Of a stretch of 64,000 nt of DNA, positions 54,916 through 63,067 are shown piece after piece (the stretch's first letter is position 1; every line of letters starts with the position of its first letter). Source of the stretch: Synechococcales cyanobacterium C42_A2020_086 (GTDB taxonomy: Bacteria > Cyanobacteriota > Cyanobacteriia > Elainellales > Elainellaceae). The stretch is taken from contig JACYLU010000035.1 of assembly GCA_015272325.1 (NCBI GenBank), positions 62,001 to 126,000 on the forward strand. Reading direction: 5' to 3'. The notes beneath the pieces are model-generated. The model made no database searches. It had not been told where the DNA came from and saw only the letters and a list, made by a program, of their open reading frames with translations. A program made the position numbers and the translations under genes.

Positions 54916-56720
54916 TCTGCAGGCGCTATTGCAGTTTCGGGCGCAGTCGGTTCTCGCCAGAAAGTGATTGAGGGATTCAACGGCTGTACCTGCGTTCCAG
55001 GGTAATAGAAGCTGAGAATGCGACTGTGCGACCAGTTTAGCTTTCCGAGTTGGTAGGCTCCCGTCTGGCTCATGCCGACTCCATGCCCCAATCCGCCACC
55101 AACGAAAGCATAGCCCTTCAACACTCTAGTTGGAGGGGAGGCTTGGGGGCTAGATTGAGGAGAAGCAGGACTGCCCGAAGGAGTGGCGGGAGCAGCTTGC
55201 GCAGGAGCCGTAAGACTAGGGTTCGCTGGACGAGGTGTTTCGTAGATTGGGTCGATGTAGAACAGCGTGCTATTCGGTGCGTAAAGTGCCCGCAGAATCT
55301 CGTCTTTCTCTAGTGTGACTATGCCGCGATCGGTGGTTACTTCCATGCGCTGCACCCGCCCTGCTGGCGAGCGCTCTAGAATCTGCAGTTCTTTAACCTG
55401 AGTGAAATTAGCGAGCGGGTGCTGCTTGCTTTGCAGGTAGCGCCGCAGATCGGAAGCAATGTCGGTGAGTGGGCTTTCAACCCGCCAGCGGAACATGTCC
55501 CACCCAACTTCGTTGAAGCCCTCCTTGCGGCTAATAAAAGCTCGGAAGTTGGTTTCGTCATCCAGGCTTTGCTGCGACAGGTCCCAGATGTTCTGCACGG
55601 AATCCACGACCGCTTGCAGGTAGGGACGATCGACCCCATTCCAAACATTGCTAAAGGGAGCGGTAACACCACCCGTAGTGGAGGAATAGAGCGCGTCCAC
55701 TAACTCGTTTTGATAGGTGAGCACTAACCCGCGCGTTGCCGCAATTGCCCGATCCGATTCGGGTGCCGCTCCGTTTAGCCCCCAATACACTTGACACTGG
55801 GTATCGGCACAGAGCTGGTAGTTGTCGATGGCAAAGCGGCGCAAATTGCGGAGTGCATAGGTACGAGCTAGAATGGCTTGCGCTTCAATGGTGGTGGGCG
55901 GAGCACCGAGTCCAATTTCGTGAGGTACCACGCCCCGCAGATAGGTTTCGATGGGCACCTGATTTACAAGCGTATAGGTGCCGTAGGCATTAGGCTGTAG
56001 CTTGAGGCTGCCTCCATAAAGGCGAGTCCCGTGGTCTTCACGGTTGAGCGTCACCTCAATTCGATCATTGGCAGTATCAAACTCGACCTCATCGTCTTGG
56101 TAGCGAGCACCGTCGACGACAATTGTGGCCTGCGGTTCTTGCTGCTGCACCTGAGAGTCGATGAACGCCGTCCGGGCACCGTGGGCTTGTAGGTTTTGCA
56201 TCAGTAGACGACGCAATAGAGGCGTGCGATAGGTGTCGCGCTTAGCCCAGACCTGCCACTGCCGCGGCTGAGCTAGCTCTACCTCGACCCCCTTGGATCG
56301 CCACTGCAAAGCGCTATCTTCGGCGCTTTCAAAGCTGCGATGGGTACTCAACACCACCCGCTCAGTAACCCTAGGTTCTGGCAGCGGCTGCATCTCGATA
56401 TCAATCTTGACGTCGCCATTGGTGGTTAGCCTCTGGACTTGATCCCCGGTCTGGAGCTTCACGGTCAGGCTATCCCCAGCTAAAGGTTTCAGGGTTATTT
56501 CTTCCTCAGGATTGGAGCCGAACCGCTGCACCACTCCCACATCCAAAATCGGATTCATCGGGGCTTCCTGAGCCGAAGCCGATCGCACCATAGCCGCGCT
56601 AGCCGCCATGCCGACTAAACAAGCGGTCATCACTCGGGTACTCAGGATTCCTAGAAGCCCCTCGGGTCGGGCAACAGATGAGCGACAAGTTGAAGGGGCA
56701 AAGGGCGTTGGTCTCCTCAC
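54906..56720 (-). CDS. SpoIID/LytB-domain protein (amidase-enhancer-like)
   Basis: The protein has 604 residues. An N-terminal hydrophobic segment (VMTACLVGMAASAAMVRSA) ends near SAQE, so it is exported. The SpoIID domain spans about 215-570: LYGGSLKLQPNAYGTYTLVN, IETYLRGVVPHEIGLGAPP, IEAQAILARTYALRNLRRF, TRGLVLTYQNELVDALYSST with GGVTAPFSNVW, then GGGLGHGVGMSQTGAYQLGK and ILSFYYPGTQV. SpoIID degrades or reshapes denuded peptidoglycan; in cyanobacteria related proteins act in cell-wall remodelling. A Pro/Ala-rich insert (about 505-535) splits the domain's last third. Confidence 0.88.
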   Translation of the reverse strand: MRRPTPFAPSTCRSSVARPEGLLGILSTRVMTACLVGMAASAAMVRSASAQEAPMNPILDVGVVQRFGSNPEEEITLKPLAGDSLTVKLQTGDQVQRLTTNGDVKIDIEMQPLPEPRVTERVVLSTHRSFESAEDSALQWRSKGVEVELAQPRQWQVWAKRDTYRTPLLRRLLMQNLQAHGARTAFIDSQVQQQEPQATIVVDGARYQDDEVEFDTANDRIEVTLNREDHGTRLYGGSLKLQPNAYGTYTLVNQVPIETYLRGVVPHEIGLGAPPTTIEAQAILARTYALRNLRRFAIDNYQLCADTQCQVYWGLNGAAPESDRAIAATRGLVLTYQNELVDALYSSTTGGVTAPFSNVWNGVDRPYLQAVVDSVQNIWDLSQQSLDDETNFRAFISRKEGFNEVGWDMFRWRVESPLTDIASDLRRYLQSKQHPLANFTQVKELQILERSPAGRVQRMEVTTDRGIVTLEKDEILRALYAPNSTLFYIDPIYETPRPANPSLTAPAQAAPATPSGSPASPQSSPQASPPTRVLKGYAFVGGGLGHGVGMSQTGAYQLGKLNWSHSRILSFYYPGTQVQPLNPSITFWREPTAPETAIAPAESP

Positions 56721-56882
56721 GAACCTGATTTCCTCCAGCTACAGAACGAACAACAAACCCGAATCTACGGTAGCTCTTGATCAGCCATGCTAACTCTGAA
56801 TTCGCGAATTGTTACAAGACCTTTGCATAGTTATACCGCAACTGGATTGGCTCTGACTGGGCTGAGAAAAGAGTTGAGAAAT

Positions 56883-57092
56883 CTAAAGGGCAGGGTTAGG
56901 CAGCAGGGTTGGTAGATCTTCATCTAGAATCGCACTATCGGCCCTGACAATGAGACCACAGTCTCTAGACGCTGATTTTTGATCGAGGTTTTCAAGGAAC
57001 AGATTTAGCCAAGGCTCTAAAGTAACGTTCTGAACGTAAAGTCGCGCTTGAACTATGACGCAACACTCTTCATCAGGATCAGGCACCTGCAA
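56883..57092 (-). CDS. Doubtful small protein or gene fragment
   Basis: A 69-codon frame from a TTG at 57092 (or a GTG eight bases on). Its translation is protein-like and acidic (VIVQARLYVQNVTLEPWLNL, then FLENLDQ, ILDEDLPTLLPNP), but the only starts are TTG/GTG without a clear ribosome binding site, and a stop lies just upstream. It could be the end of a decayed gene. No family recognised. Confidence 0.3.
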   Translation of the reverse strand: MQVPDPDEECCVIVQARLYVQNVTLEPWLNLFLENLDQKSASRDCGLIVRADSAILDEDLPTLLPNPAL

Positions 57093-57174
57093 GACGTTTT
57101 ATCGCGGGCATTGCAGCGCAACTGGAGATAGTTCGGTTGAACTCTGAAATGGGGCGCGGTTCCCAATCCGGTGC

Positions 57175-57202
57175 TCGTTTGATTTAACTCGTTTGGTTTA
57201 AA
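57175..57202. repeat. 14-bp tandem duplication
   Basis: CTCGTTTGATTTAA and CTCGTTTGGTTTAA (13 of 14 identical), 31 bases before the aldehyde dehydrogenase start. Confidence 0.9.
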
Positions 57203-57233
57203 CCGTTATTCAGCAGTTTACAGAGGCTTTTTT

Positions 57234-58706
57234 ATGGACAAGCTGATTCATTATCCCATGGTGATTGGTGGCGAACTCGTTGAGACGGGCAGCACTGATC
57301 TCATTGACCCAGCAACCGGCACTCCCTTTGCAACGGTAGCCCTGGGCACAATAGCCGATGTTGATCGAGCCGTAGCCGCCGCTAAATCCGCTCAGAAGGA
57401 CTGGAGGAAGCTGTCCTACGGAGAGCGCAGCATCGCATTGCTGAAGTTTGCCGATGCGCTGGAGGCTAAGAGCGATGAACTGGCTCGACTAGAAAGCCAG
57501 AACGCTGGCAAACCCTTGAAGCTGACAACCGGCGGCGATATCCCCTTTGCCATTGATAACCTGCGCTACTTTGCATCGGTGGTGCGGCGGCCTGAAGGCT
57601 CGGCGGCAGGAGAATTTGTGGGCGGCTATACTAGCATGACTCGTCGCGAGCCGATTGGCGTTGTGGGTGCGATCACGCCCTGGAACTATCCGTTCATGAT
57701 GGCGATCTGGAAGCTGGGTCCGGCTTTGGCGGCGGGAAATGCTGTGGTGATCAAGCCCGCGCCTAACACCCCTGTGACGACGATTGAGCTAGCCAAAATT
57801 GCACTGGAGGCAGGGCTACCGGCAGGTTTAATCAATGTCGTCACTGGCGGTGCTGAGGTGGGAGAAGCCATCTGTACTCATCCCGATATCCGCATGATCA
57901 GCTTTACTGGCAGTACGCGCACCGGCAAGCGGATTGCAGAACTCGCCAGCCCATTGGTGAAGCGGGTCACTCTGGAACTCGGCGGCAAAGCTCCCTTTGT
58001 CGTGTTTGCCGATGCAGATATTGAAGCAGCTGCTCGGGGCGCGATTCCTGCTGCATACATGAACAGTGGTCAAGATTGCACCGCCGCTACGCGGATCTAT
58101 GTCCAGAATGAAGTTTTCGATCCGTTTCTGGCTCGCTTCACCGAGCTGACCCAAACGATTAAAGTCGGACATCCTATGGCGGAAGACACCGACATCGGTC
58201 CGCTAACGAGCGAAACCCAACGCCTGAAGGTGCATGGTTTTGTAGAAGAAGCGCGGCAGCAGGGCGTCAAGATTGCTACCGGCGGTGAACTGCCAGCAGG
58301 CGAAGGCTACTACTATCCGCCGACGATTCTCGTGGAGGCAGATCAGGCGGCGAGCTGTGTGCAGGAGGAAATTTTTGGTCCGGTAGTAGTGGTGAACCGC
58401 TTCTCCGACGAGGCAGAGGCAATTCAGCTCGCGAATGACATTCCCTATGGCTTGGCAGGCAGTGTCTGGACGCTCAATGTGCAGCGGGCAATGCGAATGG
58501 CGGCTGCCCTAGAATGCGGCACAGTCTGGGTAAATGATCACCTGCCGATTGTCAGCGAAATGCCCCACGGCGGCTTCAAGCAGAGTGGTATCGGTAAAGA
58601 TATGTCTTACTATGCGCTGGAAGAGTACACGATCGTCAAGCATGTCATGTTCGATACCACCGGCGACCAGCGCAAAGCTTGGCACTCCGTCGTGTTTGAT
58701 GCCTAG
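57234..58706 (+). CDS. Aldehyde dehydrogenase, aminobutyraldehyde/betaine-aldehyde type
   Basis: The protein has 490 residues, the standard ALDH length. It oxidises an aldehyde to an acid with NAD(P)+. Motifs: ITPWNYPFMMAIWKLGPALA, KPAPNTPVTTIELAKIALEA, ISFTGSTRTGKRIAELAS, the general base in LELGGKAP (Glu248), nucleophile Cys282 in NSGQDCTAATR, and EEIFGPVVVV. The PHGGFKQSGIGKDMSYYALE end resembles 4-aminobutyraldehyde/betaine aldehyde dehydrogenases of polyamine breakdown. Exact substrate uncertain. The stop is within a 12-bp tandem duplication, and the convergent Trp-rich protein gene ends 9 bases on. Confidence 0.85.
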   Translation: MDKLIHYPMVIGGELVETGSTDLIDPATGTPFATVALGTIADVDRAVAAAKSAQKDWRKLSYGERSIALLKFADALEAKSDELARLESQNAGKPLKLTTGGDIPFAIDNLRYFASVVRRPEGSAAGEFVGGYTSMTRREPIGVVGAITPWNYPFMMAIWKLGPALAAGNAVVIKPAPNTPVTTIELAKIALEAGLPAGLINVVTGGAEVGEAICTHPDIRMISFTGSTRTGKRIAELASPLVKRVTLELGGKAPFVVFADADIEAAARGAIPAAYMNSGQDCTAATRIYVQNEVFDPFLARFTELTQTIKVGHPMAEDTDIGPLTSETQRLKVHGFVEEARQQGVKIATGGELPAGEGYYYPPTILVEADQAASCVQEEIFGPVVVVNRFSDEAEAIQLANDIPYGLAGSVWTLNVQRAMRMAAALECGTVWVNDHLPIVSEMPHGGFKQSGIGKDMSYYALEEYTIVKHVMFDTTGDQRKAWHSVVFDA

Positions 58707-58718
58707 TTTGATGGCTAG
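58695..58718. repeat. 12-bp tandem duplication over two stops
   Basis: TTTGATGCCTAG and TTTGATGGCTAG (11 of 12 identical). The first copy contains the ALDH stop (58704-58706); the second contains the minus-strand stop (58715-58717) of the Trp-rich protein. Confidence 0.92.
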
Positions 58719-58993
58719 ATGTCCTCGTTGAGGTCTGCGGTAGGCGGGGTCTGAGCCTGCAACGGTTGCCATCCTGCCTGCCAAAGGGTGCGGTCTTTCA
58801 ACTGCTGGGCGTTGAGCCAAAATCGCACTTGCGGGTCGCAGGCAGCAACCATCTCGGCAAACACCCACGGACCTTGATTTTTGCGGTTCACTACCCGAAA
58901 GTGACGCCAGCCCCACGTCGGTTGGCGGGAGGTCCATTTGGAGCCGACCAGATGAGGGAACTTCTGCTTTTTAGGCATCGGACGACTAGCCAT
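58715..58993 (-). CDS. TIGR02450 family Trp-rich protein
   Basis: The protein has 92 residues from the ATG at 58993 (an ATG at 58978 is also possible). The family pattern is visible: LVGSKWTSRQPTWGWRHFRV, QGPWVFAEMVAACDP and WLNAQQLKDRTLWQAGW. It is Trp-rich (six) with basic residues near the start. Small proteins of this family occur in cyanobacteria and proteobacteria; function unknown. Confidence 0.82.
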   Translation of the reverse strand: MASRPMPKKQKFPHLVGSKWTSRQPTWGWRHFRVVNRKNQGPWVFAEMVAACDPQVRFWLNAQQLKDRTLWQAGWQPLQAQTPPTADLNEDI

Positions 58994-58999
58994 AACTGT

Positions 59000-59023
59000 T
59001 TGACTATTAACTTGACTATTAAC
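59000..59023. repeat. Perfect 12-bp tandem duplication
   Basis: TTGACTATTAAC occurs twice in tandem just upstream of the Trp-rich protein gene. Confidence 0.94.
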
Positions 59024-59256
59024 GTTGCGCCTGCCACCGCAACCCACAAGATGGCGCAGCGATTGAGCACAGGCATCTTTACAGAATGTATCTTGTTGTA
59101 TTTTGTAATAAAAACCAGAGGAATGGGCAAAAACAAATTAATTCGCTTTATAAAATCAGAATTCTCGGCAGAATTCATCTCCCACTTCCGAAATGTTCGG
59201 TTATGCTGAATTCATAGCAATCGTCGCCTCGCCAAAAGAGACTGTACTGAACAGAT

Positions 59257-59276
59257 TGCACTGAACTGCACTGAAC
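59257..59276. repeat. Perfect 10-bp tandem duplication
   Basis: TGCACTGAAC twice in tandem; a related TGTACTGAAC precedes it at 59243. Confidence 0.9.
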
Positions 59277-59451
59277 AGGGGTTTCTTTTGGGGGCTGCGG
59301 TCAGTTGATCAACCTAAGGCATCTCGTCAGACTCGAATTACCCAATTCCATTCAATGCCACGTTGACCTCTTGATTGTGCACCGCCAATTCTGGTTCTAC
59401 GTTTTTGTTTCGTTTTAACCGTTCACATCGCAATTATCTGTGACGAGGATC

Positions 59452-59655
59452 ATGAAAAAGCGTGCAATTTTGGTGAGAAAAGTTACAATCGGAGAGGTTT
59501 CGGCGAAACCCGTAGGCAAAGAGTCCCGTTTTGGTGCTTGCGCTCAGCCGTTTGCTGTGACAAGACATGGTGCCTCAGGGATAGAGACCGGCAACCGTGA
59601 ACTGGTTCCCTCTTTTGTATCTGCTTCCAGCAGCTCAAGGGATACTAGCGCATGA
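59452..59655 (+). CDS. Possible small open reading frame in the sigA leader
   Basis: A 67-codon frame from ATG 59452, with GAGG four bases upstream. It ends 78 bases before the sigA ATG. Its composition (basic and Ser/Val-rich) is not clearly protein-like and no family matches. It also overlaps hairpins. It may be an upstream peptide controlling sigA, or a non-coding leader. Confidence 0.3.
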   Translation: MKKRAILVRKVTIGEVSAKPVGKESRFGACAQPFAVTRHGASGIETGNRELVPSFVSASSSSRDTSA

Positions 59656-59732
59656 CTATGGAACTAGGTCGTGAGAGTCCTTACTTTGATTGACCTTTCA
59701 CTATTCGATAAAAGGAGCATGAGGAGCGCGGC

Positions 59733-60869
59733 ATGACCCAGGCTAATGACGTACTCGAAACCATTGACCAGCCCGAGAGTGACTTGGATGAACTCTTAAT
59801 TGAGGAAGGAGATGATCGAGACGACCTGTTTGATGTCCAGCCGGATGAAGACGAAGGCAAAGCGGCGAAAGGAGGCACTCGTCGCCGGACACAAGCCAAG
59901 AAGAAGCACTACACGGAAGACTCCATTCGGCTCTACCTGCAAGAAATCGGTAGAATCCGCCTACTGAGAGCAGATGAAGAGATCGAGCTAGCTCGCAAGA
60001 TTGCTGATTTGCTGGAATTGGAGCGAATTCGCGATCGCCTCTGTGAGCGCTTGGAGCGCACTCCCCAAGACTTCGAGAAAGACTTGGAGCTGTGGGCTAA
60101 CGAGGTGAATCAGCCGCTTCCCAAGTTTCGCAGGCGTCTTCATGAGGGTCGTCGGGCTAAGGAGAAAATGGTGCAGTCTAACCTGCGCTTGGTTGTATCC
60201 ATTGCCAAGAAGTATATGAATCGCGGCTTGTCTTTCCAGGACTTGATTCAGGAAGGCAGCCTGGGTCTGATTCGAGCCGCTGAAAAATTTGATCACGAAA
60301 AAGGCTATAAGTTCTCGACCTACGCCACTTGGTGGATTCGTCAGGCGATTACTCGCGCCATTGCCGATCAATCTCGGACGATTCGGCTACCGGTTCACCT
60401 CTATGAAACAATTTCGCGGATCAAGAAAACGACAAAGCTGCTTTCTCAAGAAATGGGCCGTAAACCCACTGAAGAAGAAATCGCCACTCGCATGGAGATG
60501 ACCATTGAGAAGCTGCGATTTATTGCTAAGTCGGCGCAGCTGCCCATCTCGTTGGAAACACCGATTGGCAAAGAAGAGGACTCGCGTTTAGGCGACTTCA
60601 TTGAATCGGATGGCGAAACTCCCGAAGATCAGGTTTCGAAAAACCTGCTGCGAGAAGACCTGGAAAGCGTGCTGGGAACCCTCAGCCCCCGCGAGCGCGA
60701 TGTGTTGCGACTGCGCTACGGTCTAGACGACGGACGGATGAAAACCCTGGAAGAGATCGGACAGATCTTTAACGTCACTCGAGAACGCATTCGTCAGATT
60801 GAGGCGAAAGCACTGCGCAAGCTCCGCCATCCTAACCGCAATAGCGTCCTCAAAGAATATATCCGCTAG
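59733..60869 (+). CDS. sigA: Principal RNA polymerase sigma factor SigA (RpoD)
   Basis: The protein has 378 residues. All primary sigma regions are present: 1.2 ([20 protein letters not shown]), 2 ([60 protein letters not shown]), 3 ([20 protein letters not shown]) and 4 ([40 protein letters not shown]). The first 65 residues are acidic and variable, as usual. This is the group 1 housekeeping factor. A terminator follows the stop by 28 bases. No rpoD-linked dnaG or other genes are adjacent. Confidence 0.95.
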   Translation: MTQANDVLETIDQPESDLDELLIEEGDDRDDLFDVQPDEDEGKAAKGGTRRRTQAKKKHYTEDSIRLYLQEIGRIRLLRADEEIELARKIADLLELERIRDRLCERLERTPQDFEKDLELWANEVNQPLPKFRRRLHEGRRAKEKMVQSNLRLVVSIAKKYMNRGLSFQDLIQEGSLGLIRAAEKFDHEKGYKFSTYATWWIRQAITRAIADQSRTIRLPVHLYETISRIKKTTKLLSQEMGRKPTEEEIATRMEMTIEKLRFIAKSAQLPISLETPIGKEEDSRLGDFIESDGETPEDQVSKNLLREDLESVLGTLSPRERDVLRLRYGLDDGRMKTLEEIGQIFNVTRERIRQIEAKALRKLRHPNRNSVLKEYIR

Positions 60870-60897
60870 CGTGCCTTAAGTTCATTCCTGCTTGAAG

Positions 60898-60930
60898 ACC
60901 TGCCTCGAACGGGCAGGTTTTTTAGTTTTT
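60898..60930 (+). terminator. Terminator after sigA
   Basis: A 7-bp stem ACCTGCC / GGCAGGT with TCGAACG loop is followed by TTTTTAGTTTTTTA. Confidence 0.85.
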
Positions 60931-60939
60931 TATAGCTGT

Positions 60940-61761
60940 TTATGAATCGTAGGGGTTCTCGGGCACTGAAATTTCCTGGAGTTGGCTGGCTTGAATGACG
61001 AGCTGCCGTTTTCCGCCAACGGTTTCGGTAATCATCTCGCCTTCAAGCTGCAGCCATTGGTCGGGAGCATAGTCCGAACGAGTTCCGCTGGGTAGCTTGA
61101 CGGGTAGCCCCACTGGATAAGCATCGGCTGCACAACAGGTAATGATGAAGCGAGCAATCACAAAGTAGTTCTCGGGTAAATCTGGGATATGAATCACAAA
61201 GCCTTTCACGTTCACTTTCTGCCCCGTGTAGGCGTCGGGTTCAGGATAGACATTGAGGGTGCGAATCCAATCAATCAGCGAGCGAGATTCAGGGCTGACC
61301 GAGGCGCGAAAGGCTTGGGGCTGTGATCGGGTTAACGTCAAGGTTTCGGTGACGCCGCGATCGAGAGCAACTTGGCTGGCAAAGGGTTTAGGGGTGAACT
61401 GTAGCCCAAACAAAGCAACCAACAGCAGCAGAGCACTGCTCCAGCCCGGTGGAAACAGAGCTAGATGCGGTGGCAAGGATGGGCGAGGTAGCGAGCGGGT
61501 TTTCCGTACCCGACTTGCCATCTGCCAGCCCCGTTGTCCGATCATGACGGCTCCTAGCGCAACCAAAAAGAAGCCGGCTGAATAAGCAAGCCATACGTAG
61601 TCCGGGTGCAGCAACACGTTAATTTTGCCAGTCAGCCAGTATTGCAGCAACAGCGCTCCCCAGGCCAGCACAGTGGCAACATCGAGCAGCCATTGCAGCC
61701 AGTACAACTTCTTAGTGGGACGAGAGCGGGGTGGCGTACGCAGTTGCGAATTAATAGTCAT
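60940..61761 (-). CDS. TIGR03943 family protein (DUF1980, YcgQ-like)
   Basis: The protein has 273 residues. Three hydrophobic segments in the first half (LLDVATVLAWGALLLQYWLT, WLAYSAGFFLVALGAVMIGQ and SSALLLLVALFGLQF) anchor it in the membrane. The C-terminal half (YTGQKVNVKGFVIHIPDLPE, NYFVIARFIITCCAADAYPV, WLQLEGEMI) is the conserved soluble part with two adjacent cysteines (CC). In other bacteria this family is paired with a permease and controlled by zinc or metal status. It lies downstream of a permease gene on the same strand; 73 bases separate them. Confidence 0.82.
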   Translation of the reverse strand: MTINSQLRTPPRSRPTKKLYWLQWLLDVATVLAWGALLLQYWLTGKINVLLHPDYVWLAYSAGFFLVALGAVMIGQRGWQMASRVRKTRSLPRPSLPPHLALFPPGWSSALLLLVALFGLQFTPKPFASQVALDRGVTETLTLTRSQPQAFRASVSPESRSLIDWIRTLNVYPEPDAYTGQKVNVKGFVIHIPDLPENYFVIARFIITCCAADAYPVGLPVKLPSGTRSDYAPDQWLQLEGEMITETVGGKRQLVIQASQLQEISVPENPYDS

Positions 61762-61775
61762 AATTAATGGCCATA
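61750..61775. repeat. 13-bp tandem duplication at a start codon
   Basis: ATTAATAGTCATA and ATTAATGGCCATA (11 of 13 identical). The first overlaps the TIGR03943 start codon (61759-61761). Confidence 0.85.
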
Positions 61776-61833
61776 ATAGAGCGCCAGTGAGAAAGCGGCT
61801 AGGCGTAACATGAGCGAACTATTGAGCTGATAT

Positions 61834-62856
61834 CTAGCTCACATACAGATTAATCAACAGCGTCAACAAAAAGATTAACTGGGCTGCTAGAACGAAGATG
61901 TAGATAATGGCACGACCGCGAAAAACAGACCACATTAGGGCAAAATTCTTCAGGTCAATCATAGGACCAAACACCAGAAACGCCAGCAGCGATCCGCTAG
62001 TAAACGTCGCGGCGAAGGAGAGGGCGAAGAAGGAATCAACGGTTGAGCAGATCGAGACAATACAAGCCAGGACCATCATGGCCACAATAGATGTGATTGG
62101 ACCTTGCCCCAAGCTAAGGATGACTTCCCGTGGCACTGAAACCTGCACCAGAGCAGCAATCGCGGTACCAATAATCAGCACACCGCCCAACTCCCGCAGT
62201 TCCTGCACAATATTCTCGACCAGCATCCACAGGCGCTCGGGGATTGGCTTTGACAAGGTTGGATTAGCCACCAAGGTGGCTGCTTGCAGTGGATCACTCT
62301 CCAATTGCAGCGGCTGCTTCGACTGCCCGATGAAATAGGTTCCTGAGCGCAGCAGCGGCGAGTCAACGGGAGCAGATTCAGATTCAGCAGTACGCACCAG
62401 CATCGCTCGCGCAACGCTCGGCTGCATCAGCGGGCGTAGGTCGGCTTGAGTGCTAAACACCCAACCAATAATTGTGGCAACCAGGAGCGACATGCCAACC
62501 CGCAGAAACACAATTTCAGGCTGATCGCGAAAGGCAGTCCAAGTTGCCCAGAAGACAATCGGGTTAACGGTGGGAGCGGCGAGCAAAAACCCGATCGACA
62601 TCGAAGCGGGAGCACCTTGCACAATCAGACGACGGGCAACCGGGACGTTACCACACTCACAGACCGGGAACAGAAAGCCAATCAGGCTGCCGGCGAAGGC
62701 GGCCAACAGCGGGTTACGCGGCACTGATGCGACCAGCTTACGCTCATCGACAAACAGCAACAGCGTGCTCGAGAACAAAACACCCAGTAGCAAAAAGGGC
62801 ATTGCCTCCACAAGCAAGCTGAAAAATAGGGTCAGAGCATTGTTCAGCTGAGTCAT
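61834..62856 (-). CDS. Permease of the DUF318/ArsP-like family (COG0701)
   Basis: The protein has 340 residues and eight or so transmembrane helices. The family signature is FPVCECGNVPVARRLIVQGA followed by SIGFLLAAPTVNPIVFWATW. A second set of helices with ELGGVLIIGTAIAALVQVSV and FLVFGPMIDLKNFALMW completes it. A cytosolic loop of 60 residues separates the two halves. Related proteins export organoarsenicals or other metal(loid) compounds; the substrate here is unknown. It is upstream of TIGR03943 on the minus strand and probably co-transcribed. Confidence 0.87.
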   Translation of the reverse strand: MTQLNNALTLFFSLLVEAMPFLLLGVLFSSTLLLFVDERKLVASVPRNPLLAAFAGSLIGFLFPVCECGNVPVARRLIVQGAPASMSIGFLLAAPTVNPIVFWATWTAFRDQPEIVFLRVGMSLLVATIIGWVFSTQADLRPLMQPSVARAMLVRTAESESAPVDSPLLRSGTYFIGQSKQPLQLESDPLQAATLVANPTLSKPIPERLWMLVENIVQELRELGGVLIIGTAIAALVQVSVPREVILSLGQGPITSIVAMMVLACIVSICSTVDSFFALSFAATFTSGSLLAFLVFGPMIDLKNFALMWSVFRGRAIIYIFVLAAQLIFLLTLLINLYVS

Positions 62857-63067
62857 GCGTCCAGGGGTGGTGAGGAGGTGAGCAGCACATTAAAACCTGA
62901 TGGGTCATTTTACCTGATCCATTGGCAAGAAACCCAAAGAAACCCAAGAATGGCTTCAAAGACTTGCCCTTAACCCGTTAGTTCCACACAACATCCTACC
63001 TGATGGCTTGTTTTAGCATCTGACTCCACTGCTCTAACGCTCGTATGCTCTGGCGCTTGTAGTTGCC
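62857..63067. other. Spacer between glmM and the permease gene
   Basis: No gene is seen. It has a short repeat near 62929-62952 (GAAACCCAA twice) and no recognisable Zur or ArsR box. Confidence 0.4.

Larger units (their letters stand above)
56721..57233. other. Spacer between the SpoIID-like gene and the aldehyde dehydrogenase gene
   Basis: It contains the doubtful small minus-strand frame 56883-57092 and the 14-bp duplication at 57175-57202. No other structure is seen. Confidence 0.5.
58994..59732. other. Spacer and leader upstream of sigA
   Basis: It contains the duplications at 59000-59023 and 59257-59276, a possible small open frame (59452-59655) and hairpins near 59494-59508 (GGTTTC-GGC-GAAACC) and 59578-59613 (AGGGA...TCCCT). 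An AAAAGGAG ribosome binding site leads to the sigA ATG. Promoters probably lie upstream of 59440. Confidence 0.5.

Noticed and set aside
62857-63067. A Zur or ArsR operator before the permease gene
   Set aside because: No inverted repeat of the known type could be found by reading the sequence.
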